This document shows, piece by piece, positions 1 through 9,867 of a stretch of DNA of 64,000 bases. Made by a program: the position numbers and the translations under genes. This stretch comes from Kineococcus aurantiacus (GTDB taxonomy: Bacteria > Actinomycetota > Actinomycetes > Actinomycetales > Kineococcaceae). The stretch is taken from positions 310,001 to 374,000 of the forward strand of contig NZ_JACCBB010000001.1 of NCBI RefSeq assembly GCF_013409345.1, in the 5' to 3' direction. Position 1 is the first letter of the stretch. Each line of letters begins with the position of its first letter. The notes beneath the pieces were generated by a model, which was not told the origin of the DNA, did not search any database, and saw only the letters and a list, made by a program, of their open reading frames with translations.

Positions 1-836
1 TCGTAGCCGTGCAGCGCGACCGAGGGGTCGTCGAGGAAGGCGTGGAAGATGCCGATGGCGTTGGAGCCGCCGCCCACGCACGCCGCGACGGCGTCGGGCA
101 GCCGGCCGGTCAGGTCCAGGACCTGCTGGCGCGCCTCGATCCCGACGATGCGCTGCAGGTCGCGCACGAGGACGGGGAACGGGTGCGGGCCCGCGACGGT
201 GCCGAAGGCGTAGTGCGTGGTGTCCACCGAGGCCACCCAGTCGCGGAACGCCTCGTTGACGGCGTCCTTCAGCGTGCGGCTGCCCGCGGTGACGGGGACG
301 ACCTGCGCGCCGAGCAGGCGCATCCGGGCGACGTTGAGCGCCTGCCGGCGGGTGTCCTCCTCGCCCATGTAGATCGTGCACTCCAGCCCCATGAGAGCCG
401 CGGCCGTGGCCGTCGCGACGCCGTGCTGACCGGCGCCGGTCTCGGCGATGATGCGTTCCTTGCCCATCCGGCGGGTCAGCAGCGCCTGCCCGAGGACGTT
501 GTTGATCTTGTGCGAACCGGTGTGGTTGAGGTCCTCGCGCTTCAGGATCACCCGGGCGCCGCCGGCGTGGGCGGCGAAGCGCGGGACCTCGGTGAGGATG
601 CTGGGCCGGCCCGTGTAGGTGCGGTGCAGCTCGGCCAGCTCGGCCAGGTACCCGGGGTCGGACATCGCCGCGGTGTGCGCGGCCTCGATCTCGTCCAGGG
701 CGGCCACGAGTGCCTCGGGGACGAACCGGCCGCCGAAGGCGCCGAAGTAGGGCCCGCGCTCCTGGGAGAAGGTGCGGTCCGAGGTGGTCTGCGAGGTGGT
801 CTGCGAGGTGCTCACGGGGGTCTCCGAGGTGGTCAC
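1..836 (-). CDS. trpB: Tryptophan synthase beta chain (3' end beyond the window)
   Basis: PLP enzyme that condenses indole with L-serine to give tryptophan, acting with TrpA in the cytoplasm. The visible part is the N-terminal ~278 residues. It has [16 protein letters not shown] near the start, the PLP-lysine motif HTGSHKINN, then [10 protein letters not shown], and the phosphate-binding run [10 protein letters not shown], all collinear with the family. The GTG start at 836 overlaps the trpC stop (GTGA); a second in-frame GTG at 815 would remove seven Ser/Thr-rich residues. The C-terminal part and presumably trpA lie left of the window. Identity is secure; only the start is uncertain. Confidence 0.97.
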   Translation of the reverse strand, partial: MTTSETPVSTSQTTSQTTSDRTFSQERGPYFGAFGGRFVPEALVAALDEIEAAHTAAMSDPGYLAELAELHRTYTGRPSILTEVPRFAAHAGGARVILKREDLNHTGSHKINNVLGQALLTRRMGKERIIAETGAGQHGVATATAAALMGLECTIYMGEEDTRRQALNVARMRLLGAQVVPVTAGSRTLKDAVNEAFRDWVASVDTTHYAFGTVAGPHPFPVLVRDLQRIVGIEARQQVLDLTGRLPDAVAACVGGGSNAIGIFHAFLDDPSVALHGY

Positions 837-1657
837 GGGCGCACCGCCTGCACGGCCGGGTGCGCTCCGGCGGCGACGAGGTCGGCCACGGCCCGGCGCG
901 GGTCGTCGCCCTTGACCAGCGTCTCGCCGACCAGCACCGCGTCGGCGCCGGCGCGGGCGAACTCCACGACGTCGCGCGGCCCGGAGACGCCGGACTCGGC
1001 GACCTTGACCTTGCCGTCGGGGATCAGCGGGGCGAGGTCGGCGAAGGTGCCGTTGTCGACCTCGAGCGTCTTGAGGTTGCGGTTGTTGACCCCGATGACG
1101 CGGGCGTCGGCGTCGAGGGCGCGGGCGACCTCCTCGGCCGTGTGCACCTCCACCAGCGCGGTCATGCCCAGGGAGTGGGTGCGTTCGATGAGGGACACGA
1201 GGGCTTCCTGCTCCAGGGCGGCCACGATGAGGAGCACGACGTCGGCTCCCCAGGCGCGGGCCTCCCACAACTGGTACGACTCCACGACGAAGTCCTTGCG
1301 CAGCACCGGGACGTCCACCGCCAGGCGGACCGCCCGCAGGTCCTCGAGGCTGCCGCCGAAGCGGCGCTGCTCGGTCAGGACGCTGATGACGCTCGCGCCA
1401 CCGGCCTCGTACTGGGCGGCGAGGGCGGCCGGGTCCGGGATGCCGGCGAGCACGCCCTTGGAGGGGCTCTTGCGCTTGACCTCGGCGATGACCTTGACCC
1501 CGCGCTGCTCGGCGTCGCGCGGCTTCAGCAGGACGTGCGCGTCCTTGGCGGGGACCTGCCGCCGCGCGCGCTCCTTCAGCTCGTCGAGGGAGGTGAGCGC
1601 CTTGCGCGCCGCCAAGTCCTCGCGGACGCCGGCCAGGATGTCGTCGAGGACTGTCAC
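833..1657 (-). CDS. trpC: Indole-3-glycerol phosphate synthase
   Basis: Converts CdRP (carboxyphenylamino-deoxyribulose phosphate) to indole-3-glycerol phosphate in tryptophan synthesis. The 274-residue protein has the usual length of a monofunctional TrpC. It shows [10 protein letters not shown] at the first TIM-barrel strand (catalytic Lys), [21 protein letters not shown] and the phosphate-binding [11 protein letters not shown] near the end. It sits directly before trpB with a GTGA overlap, so the two are translationally coupled. A 64-base gap separates it from the upstream HGxxPAAW gene. No attenuator-like leader is evident. Confidence 0.97.
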   Translation of the reverse strand: MTVLDDILAGVREDLAARKALTSLDELKERARRQVPAKDAHVLLKPRDAEQRGVKVIAEVKRKSPSKGVLAGIPDPAALAAQYEAGGASVISVLTEQRRFGGSLEDLRAVRLAVDVPVLRKDFVVESYQLWEARAWGADVVLLIVAALEQEALVSLIERTHSLGMTALVEVHTAEEVARALDADARVIGVNNRNLKTLEVDNGTFADLAPLIPDGKVKVAESGVSGPRDVVEFARAGADAVLVGETLVKGDDPRRAVADLVAAGAHPAVQAVRP

Positions 1658-1721
1658 GCGACGAGGGTATCCCCGCGCGGGGGCGCCCCGGTCCCGGGCC
1701 GGGCCGGTCCGGGCGCCGGGC

Positions 1722-2000
1722 TCAGCGCTTGGGGCGGCCGACGCCGACGGGCTTGCCGTCGGGGCCCTTGACGCCGTACCCGGCCTTGGCCAGGACGGCG
1801 GCGACGACGAGCGAGGCCACGATGACGACCCCGCCGACGATCCCCCACACCAGGCTGGGGAAGACCACGGCCAGCGACAGGATGAGGAACCCGACGAGGC
1901 AGACGGCGACGCCGGCCCAGGCGGCGATGCTGTGCCCGTGGCCGTGCTCGTCGGCGATGTCGACGTCCGCGGGGGAGGACGGGTTGTGCTGGGTGCTCAC
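1722..2000 (-). CDS. HGxxPAAW-type small membrane protein of the trp operon
   Basis: A 92-residue protein of unknown function. It has an acidic/His-rich start containing [11 protein letters not shown], two hydrophobic segments (about residues 28-48 and 51-70) and a basic tail ending GVGRPKR. Actinobacterial trp operons commonly carry such an HGxxPAAW-family protein between the Trp membrane protein and trpC; here the motif reads HGHSIAAW, with Ile instead of Pro. The GTG start at 2000 is chosen because GAGGAG lies about 7 bases upstream. A longer reading would pass through the tandem repeat at 2039-2065 and add an implausible Arg-Ser-Thr repeat. Confidence 0.75.
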   Translation of the reverse strand: MSTQHNPSSPADVDIADEHGHGHSIAAWAGVAVCLVGFLILSLAVVFPSLVWGIVGGVVIVASLVVAAVLAKAGYGVKGPDGKPVGVGRPKR

Positions 2001-2038
2001 GCTGGGCTCCTCGGGGGGCGGTGGGGTGCTGCGCACGC

Positions 2039-2065
2039 GGGTGCTGCGGGTGCTGCGGGTGCTGC
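2039..2065. repeat. Three tandem copies of a 9-bp unit upstream of the HGxxPAAW gene
   Basis: The unit gggtgctgc occurs three times head to tail and is followed by a partial, diverged copy. It lies in the leader between the Trp membrane protein gene and the HGxxPAAW gene. Slippage could change the leader length. No function is evident. Confidence 0.7.
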
Positions 2066-2114
2066 GGCTACTACGCACACCGTACCGACCCGGGGGCGCA
2101 GGTGGCGCGGGGGC

Positions 2115-2720
2115 TCAGCGCGTGGGGTCGTCCCCGTGGGACAGGGAGTCCCACGCCGCGGCCGGGTCCTCGGCCGGGCTGGCCACGGCCCGCGTGGCGT
2201 CCCGCTCGTGCCGCGCCGGCCCGGCCGGGGCGCCGGCCCCGCGGGAGGCCACGAGCGCGCCGGCACCGGCGAGGGCCACGAGCGCCCCGGCCGCCGCGGA
2301 GACCACCGGCCACGGCCGCAGCGCCGCGTCGCCCTCCAGCTGGGCCTGCGTCGTCCCGCTCGCCGCGCGCGCCGGGGCGGTCAGCGCGGCCGCGGGGCCG
2401 GTGAGCACGGCGGCGCTGGCCGCGACGACGCCCGCGCCGGCGAGCACGAGCACCAGCGCGGCCACGACCCGGGCGAGCCGGCGCCCCAGGGTCGAGGCCA
2501 CGACGGCGGCCAGCGCCACCAGGGCCAGCGCCGTGGCCACCGGCGCCGCGTCCCGGCCACCGGCCAGGACCGCCGCCGTGCCCGTGGCCGTGCGGGCCGT
2601 CCCCGTCACCCACGTCGGGGCGCCGGCGCCCAGCGCGAGGGCGGCCCCGGCCGCGGCCAGGGCGAGCCAGCGCCCCCGGCGGGCCGGGGGGCGGGGACGG
2701 GAGGGGGCGGCGGTGCTCAC
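2115..2720 (-). CDS. Trp biosynthesis-associated membrane protein (Trp_oprn_chp type)
   Basis: A 201-residue Ala-rich integral membrane protein of unknown function. It has about four predicted membrane segments (near residues 17-33, 45-65, 68-92 and 120-140) and a polar tail ending in [11 protein letters not shown]. The family (TIGR02234/Trp_oprn_chp) sits in actinobacterial trp operons between trpE or hisI and trpC, as here. The GTG start overlaps the hisI stop as GTGA, which decides the start. A transport or anchoring role in aromatic amino acid metabolism has been guessed from context but is not visible in the sequence. Confidence 0.82.
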   Translation of the reverse strand: MSTAAPSRPRPPARRGRWLALAAAGAALALGAGAPTWVTGTARTATGTAAVLAGGRDAAPVATALALVALAAVVASTLGRRLARVVAALVLVLAGAGVVAASAAVLTGPAAALTAPARAASGTTQAQLEGDAALRPWPVVSAAAGALVALAGAGALVASRGAGAPAGPARHERDATRAVASPAEDPAAAWDSLSHGDDPTR

Positions 2721-3097
2721 GCGGTCCGGGCGACGGGCAGGGTCGTCGCGTCGAAGCAGGTGCGGTCCCCGGTGTGGCAGGCCGCGCCCACCTGGTCGAC
2801 CTCCAGCAGCAGGGCGTCGCCGTCGCAGTCGAGGGAGACCTTCTTGACCCACTGGACGTGCCCGGAGGTGTCCCCCTTGCGCCACAGCTGCTGGCGGCTG
2901 CGGGAGAAGTAGGTGGCGCGGCCCGTGGTGAGGGTCTGCGCCAGGGCCTCGTCGTCCATCCACGCGACCATGAGGACCTCGCGGGTGTCGTGCTGCTGCA
3001 CGACGGCGCAGACCAGACCCGCTCCGTCGCGCTTGAGCCGGGCGGCGACGTCGGGGTCGAGGGACGGTGCGGGGTTCAGGGACGACACGCCCGTCAT
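2717..3097 (-). CDS. hisI: Phosphoribosyl-AMP cyclohydrolase
   Basis: Opens the purine ring of phosphoribosyl-AMP, the third step of histidine synthesis. The 126-residue single-domain form lacks the HisE pyrophosphatase domain, which is encoded separately at 7796-8065. Signature runs are [26 protein letters not shown], and the metal-binding [13 protein letters not shown] with [10 protein letters not shown] near the C-terminus, where Asp and Cys ligands are intact. The ATG at 3097 begins about 20 residues before the conserved core and is 53 bases from the divergent gene at 3151. The gene is coupled downstream to the Trp membrane protein by GTGA. Confidence 0.96.
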   Translation of the reverse strand: MTGVSSLNPAPSLDPDVAARLKRDGAGLVCAVVQQHDTREVLMVAWMDDEALAQTLTTGRATYFSRSRQQLWRKGDTSGHVQWVKKVSLDCDGDALLLEVDQVGAACHTGDRTCFDATTLPVARTA

Positions 3098-3150
3098 GGT
3101 CTCACCGCCCCGCCGCCCGCCCGCGCCGGCCGGGTGGCACGATCGGGGCC

Positions 3151-3792
3151 ATGACCTCCGCGACCCGGCACCCCAGCGACGCGCGTCGTGAGCGGGAGGC
3201 CCTGTGCGACAGCGCGTTGCGCATCGGCCCGGACGCCCCCACGCTGTGCGCCGGGTGGGACGTGCGCGACCTCGTGGTGCACCTGGCGGTCCGGGACAAC
3301 CGGCCCGACGTGGTCCTGGGCGAGGCCCTGCCGCCGCTGCGGGGCCGGCGCGAGCGGGTGCTGGCCGAGCTGGGCGCCGCACCGTTCGCCGACCTCGTGG
3401 AGCGCGTGCGCAACGGCCCGCACGGACCGTTGAGGGTCCCCGCGCTGGACTCCCTGACCAACAGCGCCGAGTTCTTCGTCCACCACGAGGACGTCCTGCG
3501 GGCCCAGGAGGGCTGGCGCCCCCGGGAGCTGCCGCGGGCCCAGCAGGCCGCGCTGTGGCGCACCGTGAAGGTCCTGGGGCGGGTGGCCTACCGGCGCGCG
3601 GGCGTGGGCGTGGTCCTGGTGACCCCGCAGGGCCCGCGGGCCGTGGTCAAGCAGGCCGCCGACTCCGTCGCCCTCACCGGGGACCCCGCCGAGCTGCTGC
3701 TGCACGCCTTCGGCCGCCGCAGCCGCGCCGAGGTCCGCGTCGAGGGCGCCCCGGACGCGGTCCAGCGGTTCACGGAGGCCTTCCCGGCCTGA
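3151..3792 (+). CDS. TIGR03085-type metal-binding / mycothiol-DinB superfamily protein
   Basis: A 213-residue protein resembling the actinobacterial TIGR03085 family, which has the N-terminal fold of mycothiol-dependent maleylpyruvate isomerase. The helical core contains [19 protein letters not shown] (first metal His) and [16 protein letters not shown] (further His), consistent with a DinB-like metal site. The substrate is unknown. It is read divergently from hisI and convergently with hisF, so it is transcribed against the his genes that surround it. The ATG at 3151 gives a start typical of the family. Confidence 0.78.
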   Translation: MTSATRHPSDARREREALCDSALRIGPDAPTLCAGWDVRDLVVHLAVRDNRPDVVLGEALPPLRGRRERVLAELGAAPFADLVERVRNGPHGPLRVPALDSLTNSAEFFVHHEDVLRAQEGWRPRELPRAQQAALWRTVKVLGRVAYRRAGVGVVLVTPQGPRAVVKQAADSVALTGDPAELLLHAFGRRSRAEVRVEGAPDAVQRFTEAFPA

Positions 3793-3824
3793 CCGGCCAG
3801 CGCACCGGGGCCGGCGCACCGGGG

Positions 3825-4622
3825 CTAGCGCACCGGGGCGCCGGCGGCGCGCAGCGCGTCCTTGACCTGCCCGATCGTCAGCTGCCCGAAGTGGAAGACG
3901 CTCGCCGCCAGGACGGCGTCGGCCCCGGCGGCCACGGCCGGCGGGAAGTGCTCCACGGCCCCCGCGCCGCCGCTGGCCACCAGCGGCACGGTCACCCGGG
4001 CCCGGACCTCGGCCAGCATCTGCAGGTCGAAGCCGGCCTTGGTGCCGTCGGCGTCCATGGAGTTCAGCAGGATCTCCCCCGCGCCCAGCTCCGCGGCGCG
4101 CGCGGCCCACTCCACGGCGTCCAGGCCGGTCCCGCGGCGCCCGCCGTGGGTGGTGACCTCGAACCCGGAGGCGGTGGTCGGCTCCCCCGGCAGGGTGCGG
4201 CGGGCGTCGACGGACAGGACGAGGACCTGGGCGCCGAAGCGCTCGGCGATCTCGGTGATCAGCTCGGGCCGGGCGATGGCGGCGGTGTTGACGCCGACCT
4301 TGTCGGCCCCGGCGCGCAGCAGCTTCTCGACGTCGGCCACGGAGCGGACCCCGCCGCCGACGGTGAGGGGGATGAAGACCTGCTCGGCCGTGCGGCGCAC
4401 CACGTCGTAGGTGGTCTCCCGCGACCCCGAGGAGGCGGTCACGTCGAGGAACGTCAGCTCGTCGGCGCCCTCGGCGTCGTAGCGGCGCGCGAGCTCGACG
4501 GGGTCCCCGGCGTCGCGCAGGTCGGTGAAGTTGACGCCCTTGACGACGCGGCCGGCGTCGACGTCGAGGCACGGGATGACGCGGACCGCGACGGTCGCGG
4601 GAGTCACGGGGGAAGCAGTCAC
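3825..4622 (-). CDS. hisF: Imidazole glycerol phosphate synthase cyclase subunit
   Basis: Works with HisH to make imidazole glycerol phosphate and AICAR from PRFAR, linking histidine and purine synthesis. The 265-residue TIM barrel has the N-terminal catalytic Asp in [16 protein letters not shown], the phosphate-binding TVGGGVRS and [15 protein letters not shown] (second catalytic Asp), and [12 protein letters not shown]. The GTG at 4622 gives the longest form. A GTG at 4607 would start five residues later, closer to the usual N-terminus; neither has a clear ribosome-binding site. HisH is not in the window. Confidence 0.96.
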   Translation of the reverse strand: MTASPVTPATVAVRVIPCLDVDAGRVVKGVNFTDLRDAGDPVELARRYDAEGADELTFLDVTASSGSRETTYDVVRRTAEQVFIPLTVGGGVRSVADVEKLLRAGADKVGVNTAAIARPELITEIAERFGAQVLVLSVDARRTLPGEPTTASGFEVTTHGGRRGTGLDAVEWAARAAELGAGEILLNSMDADGTKAGFDLQMLAEVRARVTVPLVASGGAGAVEHFPPAVAAGADAVLAASVFHFGQLTIGQVKDALRAAGAPVR

Positions 4623-4645
4623 GGGGGAAAGGTACCGTCGCAGGT

Positions 4646-5920
4646 GTGGGCACCCAGCTACGCGTGACGCAGGTCGACCCCCGGGACCGCGACGCCCTGC
4701 GGGCCTGGTACGTCCCCAGCCGGGCGGCCTTCCTGGAGGCGGCCCCCACCGAGGAGGACCTGCGGGAGCGGGGGCGCGAGCTCGCGGACCACCGGCTGAG
4801 CGCCGTGCACGACACGGTCGCCGGGGAGGACCGCGTCGTGGCGACCCTGCGGACCTTCGACTCGGAGCTGACCGTGCCGGGGTCGGGCCCGGTGAGCGTG
4901 GACGCCGTCTCCACCGCGACCGTGCTGCCCACCCACCGCCGGCGGGGCCTGCTGACCCGGCTCCTGACCGCCGACCTCGACCGCGCCCGGCACGCCGGGC
5001 ACGCCTTCGCCGCGCTCGTCGCGGCCGAGGCCCCCATCTACGGCCGCTTCGGGTTCGGGGCCGCGACGCGGGCGACGAGCCTGGTCGTCGACAACTCCCG
5101 GGTGCGGTTCCGGCCCGACGCCCCGGCGGCGACGGGCTCGCTGGAGTTCGTGCCCGCCGGTCGCACGGCGGAGCTGGCCGCGGTGCACGACCGGACGCGC
5201 CGGCACCGGCCCGGTGGCCTGCTGCGCGACGAGGTGTGGTGGGAGGCCGCCGGCCGCCGCGGCGAGGGCCGCTGGCTGGGCCCGCGCGGGCACGTCGTGC
5301 TGCACCGGGACGAGCACGGGGTCGCCGACGGCTACGTCGCCTACGACGTGACCGACGACGCCGTGGGCCGGGTCCCCGGCGGGACCGCCCACGTGCGCGA
5401 CCTCGCCGCGACGGGGCCCGCGGCGTACCGGTCGCTGTGGGAGTTCCTCACCTCCATCGACCTGGTCCGCACGACCCGCGCCGGCAACCGGCCCGTCGAC
5501 GAGCTGCTCCCCCACCTGCTGCAGGACCCCCGCGCGGTCCAGACCGGCCCGGTCGACGACCTGCTGTGGCTGCGGGCCCTCGACGTCCCCGGGGCGCTCG
5601 CGGCCCGCCGGTACCTGGGGTGCGGCACGCTGGTGCTGAAGGTCGTGGACCCGCTCGGGCTGGCCGACGCGACCGTGCGGCTGCACGTGGCCGCGCAGCG
5701 CTGCGGCGCCGACGGCTGGGTGTGCGCCGAGGTCACCACGACCGACGCCGAGCCCGACGTGGTGCTGCCCGTGGGGGAGCTGTCGTCGCTGCTGCTGGGC
5801 GGGACGTCGGCGGTGGCGCTGCACGCCGCGGGCCGGCTGGACTGCACGGCCTCGGCCGCGTTCGCGCTGGCGACGCTCGTGGTGACCCCCGAGCAGCCCT
5901 GGTGCCCCACGTGGTTCTGA
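4646..5920 (+). CDS. Eis-like GNAT N-acetyltransferase
   Basis: A 424-residue protein with the three-part Eis architecture: an N-terminal GNAT domain with the acetyl-CoA loop [12 protein letters not shown], a second GNAT-like fold, and a C-terminal SCP2-like lobe. The general-acid tyrosine of Eis corresponds to Tyr in [10 protein letters not shown]. The chain ends exactly in a Phe (…CPTWF), as in Eis proteins whose C-terminal carboxylate serves as catalytic base. Eis enzymes acetylate amines such as aminoglycosides or lysine side chains; the substrate here cannot be read from sequence. The GTG start at 4646 is 23 bases from the divergent hisF start. Confidence 0.88.
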   Translation: MGTQLRVTQVDPRDRDALRAWYVPSRAAFLEAAPTEEDLRERGRELADHRLSAVHDTVAGEDRVVATLRTFDSELTVPGSGPVSVDAVSTATVLPTHRRRGLLTRLLTADLDRARHAGHAFAALVAAEAPIYGRFGFGAATRATSLVVDNSRVRFRPDAPAATGSLEFVPAGRTAELAAVHDRTRRHRPGGLLRDEVWWEAAGRRGEGRWLGPRGHVVLHRDEHGVADGYVAYDVTDDAVGRVPGGTAHVRDLAATGPAAYRSLWEFLTSIDLVRTTRAGNRPVDELLPHLLQDPRAVQTGPVDDLLWLRALDVPGALAARRYLGCGTLVLKVVDPLGLADATVRLHVAAQRCGADGWVCAEVTTTDAEPDVVLPVGELSSLLLGGTSAVALHAAGRLDCTASAAFALATLVVTPEQPWCPTWF

Positions 5921-5941
5921 GCGCCGACGGGTGCTGACGGG

Positions 5942-6502
5942 GTGCTGACGGGGGCCGTCGCCCGGGAGGTCCTGGCGCTGCTGGCCGCCGTACCGGCCCC
6001 GGCGGCCGGTCCGGCGGTGCTGGCCGTCGACGGCCGGTCGGGGTCGGGCAAGACGGACCTGGCCGCCGCGCTGGCCGGGCGCACCGGCGCGGCCGTGGTG
6101 CACATGGACGACCTGTACCCCGGCTGGTCGGGGCTGGCCGCGGGGGTGGACGTCCTGGCCGGGCTCCTGGCGACCCTGCGCACGGGTGCGGTCGCCGTGC
6201 AGCCGGTCTGGGACTGGGCGCGGGGCGCCTACACCCGCAGCGTCGAGCTGCCCACGAGCGGGCTCGTCGTGGTGGAGGGCGTCGGCGCGGGCGTGGCCGG
6301 TCCGGTGGAGCTGGTCGTGGAGCTGGTGGCCGACCCGGCGGTGCGGCGCGAGCGGGCCCTGCGGCGCGACGGGGCGACGTTCGCCGCGCACTGGGACCGG
6401 TGGGCCGCCGCCGAGGCGGACCTGTTCGCCCGCAGGCCGTTGCGCCCGGACGTGACGTTCGCCTCGGGGACCGGCGCGGGGGCCGTGCCGAGCTGGGCCT
6501 AG
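5942..6502 (+). CDS. P-loop kinase of the uridine-kinase-like family
   Basis: A 186-residue P-loop NTPase with Walker A DGRSGSGKT (about residues 30-38), followed by VVHMDDLYPGW, the kinase-type acidic motif of uridine/pantothenate-kinase-like proteins, and VVVEGVGAG as the Walker B strand. It may phosphorylate a nucleoside or small alcohol, but no substrate motif is decisive. It follows the Eis-like gene by 21 bases on the same strand, so the two may be co-transcribed. Its stop codon overlaps the stop of the convergent PH-domain gene. Several GTG codons near 5931-5942 make the start uncertain. Confidence 0.78.
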   Translation: MLTGAVAREVLALLAAVPAPAAGPAVLAVDGRSGSGKTDLAAALAGRTGAAVVHMDDLYPGWSGLAAGVDVLAGLLATLRTGAVAVQPVWDWARGAYTRSVELPTSGLVVVEGVGAGVAGPVELVVELVADPAVRRERALRRDGATFAAHWDRWAAAEADLFARRPLRPDVTFASGTGAGAVPSWA

Positions 6503-6939
6503 CGGTGGGACCGCTCCTCGACCAGCCGCGCCAGCCGCAGCGCCTCGGCCTTGGCGTGCTCGCCGTCGGCGCGCTGGACGGCCATGACGGCGAGGTTCTC
6601 CCCGTCGTCGGTGTCCAGCGTCAGCCACGGGTCGGCGCCGCCGAAGCGCACGGCCACGACGGCGTCCCACTCGACGCGGCGGGTGAAGACGACGTTGCGC
6701 ACGACGAGGGCGTCGTCGGTGACGCGGGCGCGGACGGTCACCAGCCGCAGCAGGATCCCGGCGCACAGGGCCGCGAAGACGACGGCCGACAGGGTGTCCT
6801 GGCCCGTCCACCCCGAGCCCGGGGAGTTCGTCAGCGCGATGGACATGCCGACCATGACGACGACGAGGCCGAGGGCGAACGCGAACCCGACGACCCGGGC
6901 GCGCCGGGGGCGGAAGTCGCGTTCGGGCGGGCGGGTCAC
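6499..6939 (-). CDS. PH-domain membrane protein linked to hisG
   Basis: A 146-residue protein with two hydrophobic segments (about residues 17-35 and 48-66) followed by a small beta-rich bacterial PH domain (VRARVTDDALVVRNVVFTRRVEWDAV split over the C-terminal half). It matches the actinobacterial PH-domain proteins (bPH_6 type) encoded next to hisG. The function is unknown and it probably acts at the membrane. The GTG start overlaps the hisG stop (GTGA), indicating translational coupling. The gene ends by overlapping the stop of the plus-strand kinase gene. Confidence 0.8.
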   Translation of the reverse strand: MTRPPERDFRPRRARVVGFAFALGLVVVMVGMSIALTNSPGSGWTGQDTLSAVVFAALCAGILLRLVTVRARVTDDALVVRNVVFTRRVEWDAVVAVRFGGADPWLTLDTDDGENLAVMAVQRADGEHAKAEALRLARLVEERSHR

Positions 6940-7799
6940 AGCCGGCAGGCGTGGATGCTGGTGACGAGGATGCCGCGGGCGCCGAGGTCGTACAGCTCGT
7001 CCATGACGCGGTTGGTCTCCCGGCTGCGGACCATGGCGCGCACGGCGACCCAGTCGTCGTTGGCCAGCGGCGAGACCGTGGGCGACTCCAGGCCGGGGGT
7101 GATGGCGAAGGCCCGGTCGACGAGGCTCTTGGGGCAGTCGTAGTCGACGATGACGTACTGGCGGGCCACGAGGACGCCCTGCAGCCGGCGCACGAGGACC
7201 TCGACGGCCGGGTCGGCCGGGGCGCCGGAGCGGCGGACCAGGGTCGCCTCCGACGTCATGATCGGCTCGCCGAAGATCTCCAGACCGGCGGCGCGCAGGG
7301 TGGTGCCGGTCTCGACGACGTCGGCGATCACGTCGGCGATGCCGAGCGCGACGGCCGTCTCCACGGCCCCGTCGAGGTGGACGATGTCGGCGGTGACGCC
7401 GTGGTCGGCCAGGTGCTTGGCCAGCAGCCCGGAGTAGCTGGTCGCGATGCGCCGGCCCTCCAGGTCCGCCACGCCGGAGGCGACGCCGGGGCGGCCGGCG
7501 AAGCGGAAGGTGCTGCGGGCGAAGCCGAGCGGGAGGACCTCGTCGGCCGGGGCGCGGGAGTCCAGCAGCAGGTCGCGGCCCGTGATGCCCGCGTCCAGGG
7601 TTCCCGAACCCACGTAGAGGGCGATGTCGCGCGGGCGCAGGAAGACGAACTGGGCGTTGTTCTCCGGGTCGTCCAGGAGGAGTTCCTTGGTCTCCCGGCG
7701 CTGGTTGTACCCGGCCTCGCGCAGCATGGCGGAGGCGGCTTCGGACAGCGAGCCCTTGTTGGGGACGGCGATGCGGATCACGGGGCGCTCCGGGGTCAC
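6936..7799 (-). CDS. hisG: ATP phosphoribosyltransferase (long form)
   Basis: First and rate-limiting enzyme of histidine synthesis, joining ATP and PRPP. At 287 residues it is the long, HisZ-independent form. It has [13 protein letters not shown], the [10 protein letters not shown] loop, [19 protein letters not shown] (PRPP loop) and a C-terminal ACT-like regulatory domain, where feedback inhibition by histidine is expected from the family. The start is the GTG at 7799, which overlaps the hisE stop (GTGA); the next in-frame GTG at 7781 would trim six residues. Confidence 0.96.
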   Translation of the reverse strand: MTPERPVIRIAVPNKGSLSEAASAMLREAGYNQRRETKELLLDDPENNAQFVFLRPRDIALYVGSGTLDAGITGRDLLLDSRAPADEVLPLGFARSTFRFAGRPGVASGVADLEGRRIATSYSGLLAKHLADHGVTADIVHLDGAVETAVALGIADVIADVVETGTTLRAAGLEIFGEPIMTSEATLVRRSGAPADPAVEVLVRRLQGVLVARQYVIVDYDCPKSLVDRAFAITPGLESPTVSPLANDDWVAVRAMVRSRETNRVMDELYDLGARGILVTSIHACRL

Positions 7800-8065
7800 A
7801 GGTGGGCGTACACGTCGTCGAGGGTCAGACCGCGGGCGATCATCAGGACCTGCAGGTGGTACAGCAGCTGCGAGATCTCCTCGGCGGTGCGCTCCCCCGA
7901 CTCGTGCTCCGCGGCCATCCACACCTCGGCCGCCTCCTCGACGACCTTCTTGCCGATGGCGTGGACGCCGGCGTCCAGTTCCAGCACCGTCCCCGAGCCC
8001 GCGGGCCGGGTCAGCGCCTTGTCGCTCAGCTCGGCGAACAGGGCGTCGAAGGTCTTCACGTGCAC
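7796..8065 (-). CDS. hisE: Phosphoribosyl-ATP pyrophosphatase
   Basis: Hydrolyses phosphoribosyl-ATP to phosphoribosyl-AMP, the second step of histidine synthesis. The 89-residue MazG-like all-alpha protein has [18 protein letters not shown] and [12 protein letters not shown]; the EExxE acidic metal site is intact. It is a separate protein, with HisI encoded about 5 kb away. The GTG at 8065 is used, with GTG at 8059 as an alternative. It heads the hisE-hisG-PH unit and is separated from the riboflavin genes by a terminator hairpin. Confidence 0.95.
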   Translation of the reverse strand: MHVKTFDALFAELSDKALTRPAGSGTVLELDAGVHAIGKKVVEEAAEVWMAAEHESGERTAEEISQLLYHLQVLMIARGLTLDDVYAHL

Positions 8066-8080
8066 GGAGTCTAGGCCGTC

Positions 8081-8120
8081 GGGCCGGGCCCCCCGACCAC
8101 GCGGTCCGGGGGCCCGGCCC
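8081..8120 (-). terminator. Terminator-like hairpin after ribH
   Basis: Two 18-base arms (8081-8098 and 8103-8120) pair with one mismatch around a four-base loop; the stem is almost entirely G/C. It sits between the ribH stop and the hisE start, so it most likely ends the riboflavin operon. No U-tract is present, as is common in high-GC actinomycetes. Confidence 0.7.
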
Positions 8121-8126
8121 GGCCCG

Positions 8127-8612
8127 TCAGCCGAGCGGCAGGGGCGCGACGTCGCGCAGGGCCACCACGGTCTCCAGCGCCGCCTCCACGGCCTCGGCGC
8201 CCTTGTCCTCGCGCGAGCCCCGCAGCCCGGCGCGGTGCAGCGCCTGGGCCTCGTTGTCGACGGTGAGGACGCCGAAGCCGACGGGGACGCCGGTGCTGAC
8301 CGCGACCTGGGTCAGGCCCGCGGTGGCGGCGTCGCAGACGTACTCGAAGTGCGGGGTGCCGCCGCGGATGACGACGCCGAGCGCCACGACGGCGTCGAAG
8401 CCTTGCCGGGCCAGCCGGGACGCGGCGACGGGCAGCTCGAAGGCGCCCGGGACGCGCACCTCCGTGACGTCGGTGACCCCCGAGGCGGTCAGCGCGCGCC
8501 GGGCCCCCTCCAGCAGTCCGTCCATGACCTCGGCGTGCCAGCGCGCGGCGACCAGCGCCACCCGCAGCCCGCTGCCGTCGACGGTGATCTCCGGGCTTCC
8601 GTCCCCGCTCAC
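8127..8612 (-). CDS. ribH: 6,7-dimethyl-8-ribityllumazine synthase
   Basis: Condenses the ribityl-aminopyrimidine with dihydroxybutanone phosphate, the penultimate step of riboflavin synthesis. The 161-residue protein shows [41 protein letters not shown] (with the active-site His) and [14 protein letters not shown], as in icosahedral lumazine synthases. The GTG start overlaps the ribB stop (GTGA). It is the last gene of ribE-ribB-ribH. Confidence 0.96.
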   Translation of the reverse strand: MSGDGSPEITVDGSGLRVALVAARWHAEVMDGLLEGARRALTASGVTDVTEVRVPGAFELPVAASRLARQGFDAVVALGVVIRGGTPHFEYVCDAATAGLTQVAVSTGVPVGFGVLTVDNEAQALHRAGLRGSREDKGAEAVEAALETVVALRDVAPLPLG

Positions 8613-9244
8613 TGGTGCTCTCCTCCGGTCGGTGCGGACAGGTGCGCCCGCAGGTCGGCGATCGTCAGGACGGGCAGCCCGTGCTGCTCACCCAGCGCGA
8701 CGATCTGGTTCCAGCCTGACATCGATCCGTCGTCCTCGACGAGCTCGGCGATGATCCCGACGGGGGCCAGCCCCGCCAGCCGGCACAGGTCGACGGCCGC
8801 CTCGGTGTGCCCGGGCCGTTCCAGGACCCCGCCGGGCCGGGCCCGCAGCGGGAAGACGTGCCCGGGACGGATCAGGTCGGCGGGCACGGAGGCCGGGTCG
8901 GCCAGGACGCGGGCGGTGCGGGCGCGGTCGGCCGCGGAGATGCCCGTCGTGACGCCCGTGGCCGCGTCGCAGCTGACGGTGTAGTCGGTGCGCAGCGAGT
9001 CCTCGTTGCGCTCGACCATCCGCGGCAGGGCCAGGGCGTCGGCGCGCTCGGCGCTCATCGGGGCGCAGAGCATCCCGGAGGTGTGCCGCACGGTCCAGCC
9101 GATCCACTCCGGCGTCGCGAGCTCGGCGGCCAGGACCACGTCCCCCTCGTTCTCGCGGTCGGCGTCGTCGGTGACGAGGACGGGCTTGCCGGCGCGCAGG
9201 GCGACGAGCGCCTCGTCGACGGCGCGGGTGGTGGTCACGCTCAC
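8609..9244 (-). CDS. ribB: 3,4-dihydroxy-2-butanone 4-phosphate synthase (monofunctional)
   Basis: Makes the four-carbon unit of riboflavin from ribulose 5-phosphate, which the nearby rpe could feed. The 211-residue protein has [16 protein letters not shown] (metal and catalytic acidic residues), [11 protein letters not shown] and [10 protein letters not shown] followed by HTEAAVDL. The C-terminal GTP cyclohydrolase II domain found in most actinobacterial RibBA proteins is absent: the chain ends about ten residues after the RibB domain. RibA and RibD are therefore encoded elsewhere. The start is GTG at 9244, overlapping the ribE stop (GTGA). Confidence 0.93.
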   Translation of the reverse strand: MSVTTTRAVDEALVALRAGKPVLVTDDADRENEGDVVLAAELATPEWIGWTVRHTSGMLCAPMSAERADALALPRMVERNEDSLRTDYTVSCDAATGVTTGISAADRARTARVLADPASVPADLIRPGHVFPLRARPGGVLERPGHTEAAVDLCRLAGLAPVGIIAELVEDDGSMSGWNQIVALGEQHGLPVLTIADLRAHLSAPTGGEHQ

Positions 9245-9867
9245 GCCCCCGCTCCGATCCGGTCGAACGCGCCCAGCCGCTCGACGTACTTCGCCAGGAC
9301 GTCCACCTCGAGGTTGACCTGCGCGCCGGGCTGCTTGGTGCCCAGCACGGTCAGCTCGAGGGTCGCGGGGATGAGCGAGACCTCCAGCCACGGGTCGGGC
9401 TCCCCCGCGGCGCTGACGGCCGAGACGGTCAGCGAGGTGCCGTCGATCGTGATGGACCCCTTCTCCACGACGTAGCGGGCCAGGTCGGCGGGGATCGCGA
9501 ACCGCACGACCTCCCACGCCTCCCCCGGGGTGCGCGCGAGGAGGGTGCCGGTGCCGTCGACGTGGCCCTGCACGATGTGGCCGCCGAGGCGGCCGTGCGC
9601 GGCCATGGCGCGTTCGAGGTTGACCCGGCGCCCGGGGGCGACGTCGTGCAACGAGCTGCGCCGCAACGACTCCTGCATGACGTCGACGGTGAAGGTGCCC
9701 GGTTCGGGCTGGTCGACGACGGTGAGGCAGACGCCGTCGACGGCGATGGACGCGCCGTGCACGGCGTCGGAGACCACGACGGGTCCGCGCACGGTCAGCC
9801 GCGCCGACTCCGACCCGAACTCCACGGCGACGACCTCGCCGATCTCTTCCACGATTCCGGTGAACAC
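9241..9867 (-). CDS. ribE: Riboflavin synthase alpha chain
   Basis: Dismutates two lumazine molecules into riboflavin. The 208-residue protein has the usual two-fold repeated barrel: the first repeat begins VFTGIVEEIGEV with VDGVCLTVV, the second has GHIVQGHVDGTG and IDGTSLTV. The GTG start at 9867 has GGAGG about nine bases upstream. It is the first gene after the FMN riboswitch, with a leader of about 200 bases between them. The leader contains a GC-rich hairpin at 9947-9962 that may be part of the expression platform. Confidence 0.95.
   Translation of the reverse strand: MFTGIVEEIGEVVAVEFGSESARLTVRGPVVVSDAVHGASIAVDGVCLTVVDQPEPGTFTVDVMQESLRRSSLHDVAPGRRVNLERAMAAHGRLGGHIVQGHVDGTGTLLARTPGEAWEVVRFAIPADLARYVVEKGSITIDGTSLTVSAVSAAGEPDPWLEVSLIPATLELTVLGTKQPGAQVNLEVDVLAKYVERLGAFDRIGAGA

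Noticed and set aside
1998-2078. N-terminal extension of the HGxxPAAW protein (Arg-Ser-Thr repeats)
   Set aside because: It is produced by the 9-bp tandem repeat and a good ribosome-binding site precedes the internal GTG at 2000.
9-2912. A 967-codon plus-strand frame at the left edge
   Set aside because: It is antisense to trpB, trpC and the membrane-protein genes and encodes only low-complexity sequence.
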